This document shows, piece by piece, positions 5,375 through 11,064 of a DNA stretch of 11,064 nucleotides. The DNA is from JAICJR01 sp036494715 (GTDB taxonomy: Bacteria; Actinomycetota; Thermoleophilia; Solirubrobacterales; Thermoleophilaceae). A program made the position numbers and the translations under genes. The notes under the pieces are model-generated. The model worked only from the letters and a program-made list of their open reading frames with translations, did not search any database and had not been told where the DNA came from. The stretch is taken from positions 1-11,064 of the forward strand of contig DASXNY010000207.1 of NCBI GenBank assembly GCA_036494715.1. Direction: 5' to 3'. Numbering within the stretch: the stretch's first letter is position 1; each line of letters begins with the position of its first letter.

Positions 5375-6697
5375 ATGGGAATCGCAATGCTCCGCGAGCA
5401 GGCACGCGGCCTGACGCGGGATCAGCGCAACGCGTTCCTCGCCGCCTGGCTGGGCTGGGCGATGGACGCCTTCGACTACTTCTTGCTCGTCTTCGTGATC
5501 GAGGACGTGGCAAAGACCTTCGGCACGTCAAAGACCCACGTGGCGGTGGCGACCACCCTGACGCTGGCGGCGCGACCCGTCGGCGCGGCGCTCTTCGGCT
5601 ACTGGGCCGACCGCGTGGGGCGCCGCATCCCGCTGCTCGTCGACGTCCTCTTCTACTCGCTGGTGGAGTTCCTCACCGGCTTCTCGAGCTCGCTCACGAT
5701 GCTGCTCGTGCTGCGCACGATCTACGGCATCGGCATGGGCGGCGAGTGGGGCCTCGGCGCGTCGCTCGCGATGGAGAAGATCCCGCCGGAGAAGCGCGGC
5801 TTCTACTCCGGCCTGCTCCAGCAGGGCTACCCGCTCGGCTACATGTTCGCGGCCTGCGCCTTCTTCGTCATCAACCCGATCTTCGGCTGGCGCGGCCTGT
5901 TCTTCTTCGGCGCGCTCCCGGCGCTGCTGGCGGCGTTCATCCGCCTGCGCGTGGGCGAGTCCGAGGCCTGGCAGGAGACGAAGCAGCGCGAGCGCGAGAC
6001 GCGCACCAGCTGGCGCGACGTCTTCCTCAAACCGCAGGTGCTGAAGCGCTTCGTCTACCTCGTGATGCTGATGGCCGCGTTCAACTTCCTGAGCCACGGC
6101 ACGCAGGACTACTACCCGACGTTCCTCAAGGACCACTTCGGCGCCGGCACGACGACGATCACGGTCATCGCGATCATCTACAACGTCGGCGCGCTCCTCG
6201 GCGGCGTCTACTTCGGCGCCCTGTCCGAGCGCTTCGGGCGCAAGCGCACGATCATCCTGTGCGCGGTCTGCGCGCTGCCGATGGTGCCGCTCTTCTCATA
6301 CGCGCCAACGCTCGCGACGATCGCGATCGGGGCGTTCCTGATGCAGGTGTTCGTACAGGGCGCCTGGGGCGTCATCCCCGCGCACCTCACGGAACTCTCG
6401 CCCGCCGAGATCCGCGGCTTCTACCCGGGCGTCACCTACCAGCTCGGCAACCTGATCGCGGCGCTCAACCTCCCGCTGCAGACCTCGCTCGCCGACTCGC
6501 ACGGCGGCCCGTTCGCGCTGCTCGTCGTGATGTTCCCCGTGATCGCAGCGGTGATCATCCTGACCTCGATCGGCTCGGAGGCGCGCGGCGTGCGCTTCGC
6601 GGGCGAGGAGACGTCCGTGGCTGCGGACGACCGGCTGCACGTCGGCAGCGGCCGCTTCCGGCGCCCGGTCCGCGACTCTACGCGAATACGGACTTGA
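5375..6697 (+). CDS. MFS carboxylate:proton symporter (SHS/Jen1-like)
   Basis: A 440-aa, 12-helix inner-membrane transporter. The first helix reads GWAMDAFDYFLLVFV (27-41), the form seen in the sialate/lactate symporter group of the major facilitator superfamily. The two cytoplasmic loop motifs are present: YWADRVGRR (77-84) and LSERFGRKR (283-291). Residues 237-249, NFLSHGTQDYYPT, match the N-x2-[ST]-H-x-[ST]-Q-D-x3-T signature described for Jen1-type lactate/pyruvate:H+ symporters, so a short monocarboxylate substrate is likely. The helices lie at about 24-45, 57-77, 88-130 (two), 145-190 (two), 226-246, 262-282, 291-332 (two), 350-370 and 380-400. A polar cytoplasmic tail of about 40 residues follows. 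It lies 63 bp after the ferredoxin and overlaps the glycosylase gene by 20 bp tail to tail. Sialic acid, or an aryl acid from the nearby lyase homologue, remains possible. Confidence 0.9.
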   Translation: MGIAMLREQARGLTRDQRNAFLAAWLGWAMDAFDYFLLVFVIEDVAKTFGTSKTHVAVATTLTLAARPVGAALFGYWADRVGRRIPLLVDVLFYSLVEFLTGFSSSLTMLLVLRTIYGIGMGGEWGLGASLAMEKIPPEKRGFYSGLLQQGYPLGYMFAACAFFVINPIFGWRGLFFFGALPALLAAFIRLRVGESEAWQETKQRERETRTSWRDVFLKPQVLKRFVYLVMLMAAFNFLSHGTQDYYPTFLKDHFGAGTTTITVIAIIYNVGALLGGVYFGALSERFGRKRTIILCAVCALPMVPLFSYAPTLATIAIGAFLMQVFVQGAWGVIPAHLTELSPAEIRGFYPGVTYQLGNLIAALNLPLQTSLADSHGGPFALLVVMFPVIAAVIILTSIGSEARGVRFAGEETSVAADDRLHVGSGRFRRPVRDSTRIRT

Positions 6698-7280
6698 TCT
6701 CGCGCTGGACCTCGGCGCGCACGTGGCAGCCGGCGAAGTGGTCGTTCACGAGACCGCACGCCTGCATCCCCGCGTAGACGGTGGTCGGCCCGACGAAGCG
6801 AAAGCCGCGCCTCTTGAGCTCTTTCGAAAGCGCGGTTGAGCCGGGCGTGACAGCAGGCACGTCGCCGCGTCCGCGCGGCGCCGGGCGTCGTGGCTCGGCG
6901 TAGCTCCAGAGCAGCTCGGACAGCGACGTGTCGAGCGCCGCCGCCGCCTTCGCGTTCGCGATCGTGGCCTCGATCTTCATGCGGTTGCGGACGATGCCCG
7001 CGTCGCCCAGGAGGCGCTTCACATCGCGCGTGCCGAAGCGTGCCACCCGCTCGATCTCGAAGCCGGCGAACGCTTTGCGGAAGTTCTCGCGCTTGCGCAG
7101 GATCGTGATCCACGAGAGCCCGGACTGGAAGCCCTCGAGGCAGAGCCGCTCGAACAGCTCGTCATCGGCGCGCACGGGACGGCCCCACTCCTCGTCGTGG
7201 TAGGCGGTGTATTCCGGCGAGCTCGCACCCCACCAGCAGCGGCGCTTTCCGTCGGCGCCTCGAAGGAGCGGTTCGGCCAC
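6678..7280 (-). CDS. tag: DNA-3-methyladenine glycosylase I
   Basis: A 200-aa helix-hairpin-helix base-excision repair enzyme that releases 3-methyladenine from alkylated DNA. It aligns with E. coli Tag along its length: KRRCWWG, YTAYHDEEWG, LFERLCLEGFQSGLSWITIL (with Glu49), DAGIVRNRMKI, LSKELKRRGFRFVGPTTVY and MQACGLVNDHFAGC. The zinc-binding residues are all present (Cys15, His28, His181, Cys185). The region PRRPAPRGRGDVPAVTPG matches the variable loop before the last helices. The frame is open back to 7412, but I chose the GTG at 7280. It gives the family length with 14 residues before the zinc Cys, avoids overlapping the divergent phosphatase gene, and has an AATGAT box 6 nt upstream. 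A GTG at 7328 is the next candidate. The 3' end overlaps the transporter gene by 20 bp. Confidence 0.93.
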   Translation of the reverse strand: MAEPLLRGADGKRRCWWGASSPEYTAYHDEEWGRPVRADDELFERLCLEGFQSGLSWITILRKRENFRKAFAGFEIERVARFGTRDVKRLLGDAGIVRNRMKIEATIANAKAAAALDTSLSELLWSYAEPRRPAPRGRGDVPAVTPGSTALSKELKRRGFRFVGPTTVYAGMQACGLVNDHFAGCHVRAEVQREIKSVFA

Positions 7281-7286
7281 TCGCGA

Positions 7287-7292
7287 ATCATT
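7287..7292 (-). promoter_or_regulatory. Possible -10 box, leaderless start of tag
   Basis: AATGAT on the minus strand matches TATAAT at four positions and lies 6 nt before the GTG at 7280. It sits in the only AT-rich patch of this divergent gap and supports the chosen start. Confidence 0.3.
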
Positions 7293-7315
7293 ACCGGAGT
7301 GCCCGACGGGTCCGT

Positions 7316-7321
7316 TACGAT
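7316..7321 (+). promoter_or_regulatory. Possible -10 box for the phosphatase/kinase operon
   Basis: TACGAT matches TATAAT at four of six positions. The leader to the GTG at 7343 would be about 15 nt. No -35 of primary type is convincing and no Shine-Dalgarno site is seen, so this is tentative. Confidence 0.25.
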
Positions 7322-7342
7322 CTCGCACCCCGACTCGCCACA

Positions 7343-9547
7343 GTGGACGAACCGACTCAAGCAGGAGGGGTGCTCGACCCTCAGAGGGCTCTCGGGTTTC
7401 TAGCCGAGGCATCCGCCGTGCTCGCGCGTTCGCTCGACTACGAGCGCACGCTCGCCGAGGTGGCCCAGCTGTCGGTGCCGGAGTTCGCCGACTGGTGCGG
7501 GGTCGACGTGGTGCAGGCGGACGGCTCGCTGCGCCAGATCACGAGCGGCCACCCCGATCCGCTCATCGAGGAGTTCCTGCTCGAGCTGCGCCGTCGCTAC
7601 CGGCGCGAGATGGGGACCTCGCGGGGCGCCATGCACGTGATCGCCACCGGCGAGTCCGAGCTCGAGAGCGACGTGCAGGGCGCGCCGCAGATCGTGATCG
7701 AGTCCGCCGAGGAAACCGGCCTCTACGAGACGCTCGCGCCCCGCTCCTACATGATCGTGCCGATGATCGCGCGCGGCCGGACGGTCGGCGCGCTCACCTT
7801 CCTGTCCACGCGCGAGGGGCTGCACTACGGGGACGTCGACCTCGACTTCGCCCAGCACCTGGCGCGCCGCTTCGCGCTCGCCGCGGACAACGCGCGGCTC
7901 TACCACGACGCCGAGCTCGCGCGCGAGCGCCTCAGCTTCCTCGCGCGCGCGAGCGAGCTGATGGCCGAGACGCTCGACCTCGGTGAGACGCTCGAGCAGG
8001 TGGCCTACCTCGTCGTGCCGCGGCTCGCGGACTGGTGCGCGATCGAGCTGGTCGGCGAGGACGGCAGCGTGCGCAACGCCGCCACCGCGCACGTCGACCC
8101 GGAGAAGGTGAAGTTCGCCGAGGAGGTGCGCAGGCGCTACCCGGTCGACCCGGAGGCAGCGACCGGCGTGCCGAACGTGATCCGCACCGGCCGCTCGGAG
8201 CTGTATCCCGGGATCACCGACGCGATGCTCGCCGCCTCGATCGACGACCCCGAGCAGCTCGAGACGGCGCGCGAGCTCGGCCTCAGCTCGGTGCTGATCG
8301 TGCCGCTCATCGCCCGCGCGCGCACCCTCGGGGCGCTCACGCTCGTGCACGCGGAGTCCGGCCGCAGCTACGACGAGGAGGACCTGCGCTTCGCCGAGGA
8401 CCTCGCGCGCCGCGCGGCCGTGGCGGTGGACAACGCGCGCCTCTACACCGCGGAGCACAAGGCCGTCGTCACGCTCCAGCAGAGCCTCCTCCCGCGCCAG
8501 CTCCCGGACATCCCCGGGATGGCCTTCGCCGCGCGCTACCTGCCCGCCACCTCGGAGCTCGACGTCGGCGGCGACTGGTACGACGCGATCTCGCTGGGCG
8601 ACGGCAACGTGGGGCTCGTGATCGGCGACGTTGCCGGCCACGGGATCGAGGCGGCGGCCGTGATGGGCCAGTTCCGCAACGCCCTGCGCGCCTACGCGCT
8701 CGACGGCGTCGGGCCCGCCGCGGCGGTGGAACGCCTCAACCGCCTCACCCGCACGTTCGAGCAGAACGACATGGCCACGCTCGTCTACGGCGAGTTCGAC
8801 GCGAGTATCAACAGCATGCAGTTCGTCCGCGCCGGCCACCCGCCGCCGCTCCTGCGCGACGCCCAGGGCAACGTCACCGCGATCAACGGGCGCGGCTCGC
8901 TCCCCGTCGGCGTCTCGCCCAACGCGCATTACGAGGCGGCGACGCTCGAGCTCGCCCCCGGCAGCACGCTGCTGCTCTACACGGACGGTCTCGTCGAGCG
9001 CCGCGGCGAGACGCTCGAGGTCGGGATCGCACGGCTCGAGCGCGTGCTGGCTGACGCGCCCGCGGCGCTCGAGGAGCTCTGCGACCACGTAATCGAGACG
9101 GCTGCACCCGACCCTCAGCGCGCCGATGACATCGCTGTGCTTGCCTTGCGCCCCGTGGAGGTCGACGCCACCGCATTCCACACCAGCCTGCGGGCCGAGC
9201 CGGGCGAGCTGTCGCGGCTGCGGCGGATGCTGATGCGCTGGCTGCGTGCCACCAAGGCGAGCGCGCAGGAGATCTACGACATCACTATCGCCTGCGGCGA
9301 GGCGAGCGCGAACGCGATCGAGCACGCCTACGGCGCGCGGCCCGCGAGCTTCGAGGTCGAGGGCGCGGTGGAGGGCGACTCGGTGGTGCTGCGCGTCCGC
9401 GACCACGGCTCGTGGCGCGCACCGCGCGGGCAGCACCGCGGCCGCGGGCTCAAGCTGATCGACGCGCTGATGGAGGACGTGCGCATCGAGCGACGCGACG
9501 ACGGCACCGAGGTGATGATGAGGCGTCGCATCGGGGTGGAGGCCTGA
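7343..9547 (+). CDS. GAF-GAF-PP2C-HATPase sensor: fused RsbU-like phosphatase and RsbW-like kinase
   Basis: A 734-aa soluble regulator. Two GAF sensor domains (about 33-185 and 212-368) are clear duplicates: both contain ADWC, a VP.IAR.RT.GALT strand pair, and end in a DNARLY helix. A linker with LQQSLLP (378-384) leads to a PP2C/SpoIIE-type phosphatase (about 395-604). Its metal residues are visible: Asp411 and Asp414 in VGGDWYD, Asp429 in IGDVAGHG, Asp548 in YTDGL, and Asp595-Asp596 in ADDIAVL. A short HATPase_c domain (about 610-730) carries the N box CGEASANAIEHAYG (Glu653, Asn657, Glu660-His661), VRDHGSW (Asp687) and GRGLKLI. This is the RsbW/SpoIIAB anti-sigma kinase type. In known systems the phosphatase dephosphorylates, and the kinase phosphorylates, a STAS antagonist; such a gene follows directly. 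The GTG start has no Shine-Dalgarno. Cys52 and Cys232 sit at matching places in the two GAFs; the signal is unknown. Confidence 0.92.
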   Translation: MDEPTQAGGVLDPQRALGFLAEASAVLARSLDYERTLAEVAQLSVPEFADWCGVDVVQADGSLRQITSGHPDPLIEEFLLELRRRYRREMGTSRGAMHVIATGESELESDVQGAPQIVIESAEETGLYETLAPRSYMIVPMIARGRTVGALTFLSTREGLHYGDVDLDFAQHLARRFALAADNARLYHDAELARERLSFLARASELMAETLDLGETLEQVAYLVVPRLADWCAIELVGEDGSVRNAATAHVDPEKVKFAEEVRRRYPVDPEAATGVPNVIRTGRSELYPGITDAMLAASIDDPEQLETARELGLSSVLIVPLIARARTLGALTLVHAESGRSYDEEDLRFAEDLARRAAVAVDNARLYTAEHKAVVTLQQSLLPRQLPDIPGMAFAARYLPATSELDVGGDWYDAISLGDGNVGLVIGDVAGHGIEAAAVMGQFRNALRAYALDGVGPAAAVERLNRLTRTFEQNDMATLVYGEFDASINSMQFVRAGHPPPLLRDAQGNVTAINGRGSLPVGVSPNAHYEAATLELAPGSTLLLYTDGLVERRGETLEVGIARLERVLADAPAALEELCDHVIETAAPDPQRADDIAVLALRPVEVDATAFHTSLRAEPGELSRLRRMLMRWLRATKASAQEIYDITIACGEASANAIEHAYGARPASFEVEGAVEGDSVVLRVRDHGSWRAPRGQHRGRGLKLIDALMEDVRIERRDDGTEVMMRRRIGVEA
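9535..9542 (+). promoter_or_regulatory. Ribosome binding site of the STAS gene
   Basis: GGTGGAGG within the last codons of the phosphatase/kinase gene ends 4 nt before the ATG at 9547. It marks that ATG as the start. Confidence 0.6.
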
Positions 9548-9903
9548 TGGCGGAGATCGCGACTCTGATCGTCGAGCGTCGGGACGATCTCCAGCTACTG
9601 CGGATCGCCGGCGAGGTGGACATCTCGAACGCGGGTGCCCTCGAGGAGGACATCTCCGCGGCGGTACCCAACGACGCCGCCGGCATGGTCCTCGACCTCT
9701 CCGACACCGACTACTTCGACAGCGCCGGTATCCGGATGCTGTTCGAGCTGGCGCAGCGCCTCGAGGGGCGCCGGCAGTCGCTGACGCTCGTGGTGCCGGC
9801 GGAGTCACTGATCCGCCACTCGCTGATCGTCACGGAGGTCGAGCAGGCGATGGCCGTGCACGAGACGCTCGACGGAGCCGTCGAGGCAATGCGAACTGAG
9901 TAG
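9547..9903 (+). CDS. STAS anti-sigma factor antagonist (RsbV/SpoIIAA-like)
   Basis: A 118-aa single STAS domain. Strand LQLLRIAGEVDISNAGALEEDI (15-36) is followed by VLDLSDTDYFDSAGIRML, where Ser59 in D-S-A-G is the phosphorylation site of this family. Then come the helix FELAQRLEGRR, the strand LTLVVP, and a C-terminal helix. In partner switching, the unphosphorylated antagonist binds the anti-sigma kinase and frees the sigma factor. The start ATG overlaps the preceding stop (TGATG), so it is translationally coupled to the fused phosphatase/kinase, its obvious partner. The stop codon at 9901 forms part of the TAGGCT box before the next gene. Confidence 0.93.
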   Translation: MAEIATLIVERRDDLQLLRIAGEVDISNAGALEEDISAAVPNDAAGMVLDLSDTDYFDSAGIRMLFELAQRLEGRRQSLTLVVPAESLIRHSLIVTEVEQAMAVHETLDGAVEAMRTE

Positions 9904-9906
9904 GCT
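9901..9906 (+). promoter_or_regulatory. Possible internal -10 box before the RemA-like gene
   Basis: TAGGCT, whose first three bases are the STAS stop codon, then CGTCAC, then the GTG at 9913. Hexamer and 6-nt gap are the same as at the MmcQ/YjbR gene on the other strand. It would give a leaderless transcript starting inside the operon. Confidence 0.35.
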
Positions 9907-9912
9907 CGTCAC

Positions 9913-10176
9913 GTGGCTCGTCGCGATCCCCGCATGGTCCCGATCGGCTACGGGAAGTACGTCCGCGCGGACCGCGTGTTCGCGCTCGTCCCGATCGAGG
10001 GCGACGAGCGCGGCGACGGTCGGCGCACCTACGTGCACGTCGACGGTCTCGGCGAGCCGCTGATCGCCTCGCGCTCCGAGCGGGCGATACTCGCCGACGT
10101 GGAGGCGGCACTGGCGGAGGCGGCCGGGGTGCCGCGCCGCGGCGCACGTTCCCGCGGTGGCGAGACGCTGTTCTGA
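9913..10176 (+). CDS. Small RemA/DUF370-like protein
   Basis: An 87-aa basic protein. Residues 9-26, VPIGYGKYVRADRVFALV, resemble the INIGFGN-x-V...R-x-IAIV opening of RemA/DUF370 proteins, the DNA-binding regulators of matrix and osmoprotection genes in Bacillus. A strand with GRRTYVHVDGL (36-46) stands where RemA has GRKTRAVIITDS, and the next segment, EPLIASRSERAILADVEAAL, stands where RemA has HVVLSA...ETI. The match is by eye and the middle is shorter, so this is a tentative family call. The tail (RRGARSRGGETLF) is basic. It starts with GTG, 9 nt after the STAS stop and without a Shine-Dalgarno, and its stop overlaps the metallophosphoesterase ATG (TGATG). Being in a partner-switching operon, it may be a second output or a DNA-binding partner. 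Confidence 0.72.
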   Translation: MARRDPRMVPIGYGKYVRADRVFALVPIEGDERGDGRRTYVHVDGLGEPLIASRSERAILADVEAALAEAAGVPRRGARSRGGETLF

Positions 10177-10862
10177 TGCTCGCCGTGCTCTACGACATTC
10201 ACGCCAACCTGCCGGCGCTCGACGCCGTGCTCGCGGACGCCGAAGCCGCGGGCGCCGAGCGCTACTTCCTCGGCGGCGACTACGCCGCGCTCGGCGCCTG
10301 GCCGGTGGAGACGGTCGAGCGTCTGCGCTCCCTGTCCGGCGCCAACTGGATCCGCGGCAACTGGGAGCGCTGGCTCAAGAACCCATCGGACCCGCCGGAC
10401 ATTCCCTTCATCCAGGACGCCGCCGCCTGGGCCCGCACCGTGCTCGGCGCCGACACGATCGACGAGCTCTCCCGGCTCACGCCCACGGCGACGATCGACG
10501 ACACCCTCTTCTCCCACGCGTCGCCCATCTCCGACATGCGCAGCTTCATGCCCGAGCCCGCCGAGGACGAGGCCGAGCTGATCGACGGCGCCGCCGAGCG
10601 CCGGCTTGTCTTCGGCCACACACACGTCCAGTTCCGCCGCCAGGGGGAGGGCGGCGTCGAGCTCGTCAACCCGGGCAGCGTCGGGCTGCCCTTCGACGGC
10701 GACACGCGCGCTGCCTACGCGCTCGTGTCCGACGACGGCGAGCTCGAGCTGCGCCGCGTGGCCTACGACCACGAGGGCGCGGCGACGGCGATCCGTGAGC
10801 GCATGGAGGGCTTCGGCGACGACCTCGCCGCGCGTATCGAGACAGCGAGCCCGCCGTCGTGA
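10176..10862 (+). CDS. Metallophosphoesterase (YfcE-like phosphodiesterase)
   Basis: A 228-aa calcineurin-type hydrolase. The metal motifs appear in order: YDIHANLPAL (Asp7, His9), LGGDYAALG (Asp35), RGNWER (Asn62), SHAS (His114), and FGHTHVQF (His148, His150), followed by LVNPGSVGLP. This is the small dimetal phosphodiesterase group that includes YfcE and MJ0936. The usual His/Asp catalytic segment GNH[DE] is GNWE here; the YfcE subgroup tolerates other residues at this position. The substrate is unknown: a phosphodiester such as a cyclic nucleotide, or possibly a protein phosphate. No signal or membrane segment is seen. The ATG overlaps the preceding stop and its own stop overlaps the next GTG, so it is coupled on both sides. 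A basic/acidic tail of about 35 residues extends beyond the core fold. Confidence 0.9.
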   Translation: MLAVLYDIHANLPALDAVLADAEAAGAERYFLGGDYAALGAWPVETVERLRSLSGANWIRGNWERWLKNPSDPPDIPFIQDAAAWARTVLGADTIDELSRLTPTATIDDTLFSHASPISDMRSFMPEPAEDEAELIDGAAERRLVFGHTHVQFRRQGEGGVELVNPGSVGLPFDGDTRAAYALVSDDGELELRRVAYDHEGAATAIRERMEGFGDDLAARIETASPPS

Positions 10863-11064
10863 ACTACGGCGCCGCCATCTTCGCCACCGACTACGCGGTC
10901 GATCCCGGCCGCTTCGCCCGGCTCGCGGAGGAGCGCGGCTACGAGTCCGTCTTCTTCCCGGAGCACACGCACATCCCGGCGAGCCGCGAGTCGCCCTACC
11001 CCGGCGGCGGCGACCTTCCGGACAACTACTGGCACACGCACGACCTGTTCGTCGCGCTGACGGC
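10859..11064 (+). CDS. LLM-class (probably F420-dependent) oxidoreductase, N-terminal part
   Basis: The first 68 codons are visible; the gene runs off the window. The chain opens with NYGAAIFATDYAVDPGRFAR, then LAEERGYESVFFPEHTHIP, ASRESPYPGGGDLPDNYWH and THDLFVALTA. This is the start of a luciferase-like TIM barrel. The EHTHIP...SPYPGG...YWHTHDPFVAL pattern is that of the actinobacterial Rv2161c-type F420-dependent family. It should use coenzyme F420 (or flavin) to oxidise or reduce an unknown substrate in the cytoplasm. The GTG start overlaps the stop of the metallophosphoesterase (GTGA). Confidence 0.85.
   Translation, partial: MNYGAAIFATDYAVDPGRFARLAEERGYESVFFPEHTHIPASRESPYPGGGDLPDNYWHTHDLFVALT

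Noticed and set aside
5110..6777. Open plus frame of 555 codons over the ferredoxin and transporter
   Set aside because: It is the +1 shadow of two real genes: Arg/Ala/Pro-rich, no domain, and it spans the intergenic hairpin.
7281..7412. Longer N-terminus (44 residues) for the glycosylase
   Set aside because: It would overlap the divergent phosphatase/kinase gene by about 70 bp, and the added residues are Arg/Gly/Pro-rich without similarity to Tag. The family normally begins close to the zinc Cys.
7400..9808. Open minus-strand frame of 802 codons opposite the GAF-GAF-PP2C-HATPase and STAS genes
   Set aside because: It is a GC-rich codon shadow: the protein is mostly Arg/Ala/Gly/His with no recognisable domain, and the plus frame is a complete multidomain protein with all catalytic motifs.

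Overview
The window is GC-rich DNA (roughly 70 % G+C by eye), packed with genes and with many GTG starts. It looks like an actinobacterial chromosome, most likely Thermoleophilia/Solirubrobacterales. Three things point there: the C-terminal module of the first gene (a Solirubrobacter-type secreted 'SP.TF ... CTRYV ... GR....L.PG.YRL' domain), a luciferase-like oxidoreductase of the F420-dependent class, and several genes that seem to lack a Shine-Dalgarno site and have a TAGGNT-like -10 box 6-8 nt before the start codon. The taxon is inferred from motifs I recognise, not from a search.

Left part (1-4300). A secreted glycine-rich cell-surface protein (minus) lies next to a possible terminator at the window edge. 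Divergent from it is an alpha/beta hydrolase (plus), which meets an MmcQ/YjbR-family protein (minus) tail to tail. Divergent from that is a complete aromatic amino acid/histidine ammonia-lyase homologue (plus) whose cofactor-forming Ala-Ser-Gly is replaced by Gly-Thr-Gly.

Middle part (4281-7280). A cysteine-containing MerR regulator (minus) is divergent from a plus-strand set: a 94-aa protein with an ECCPF motif, a seven-iron ferredoxin coupled to it by an ATGA overlap, and an MFS carboxylate transporter. A perfect 7-bp inverted repeat of MerR-operator type lies between the divergent starts. A 3-methyladenine DNA glycosylase I gene (minus) overlaps the transporter tail to tail.

Right part (7343-11064). 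This is a tight plus-strand cluster. A GAF-GAF-PP2C-HATPase protein combines an RsbU-like phosphatase and an RsbW-like kinase in one chain. After it come its likely STAS antagonist (RsbV-like), a small RemA/DUF370-like protein, a metallophosphoesterase, and the start of an LLM-class oxidoreductase that runs off the window. Three of the four junctions are stop/start overlaps. The small RemA-like gene may have its own start site inside the cluster. The fused phosphatase/kinase plus STAS protein form a partner-switching module, but no sigma factor is visible here.

There is no stretch longer than about 105 bp without a gene. I saw no tRNA, rRNA, CRISPR array, insertion sequence or attachment site. 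The main candidates for something new are the GTG-type ammonia-lyase homologue and the MerR/ECCPF-protein/ferredoxin unit.
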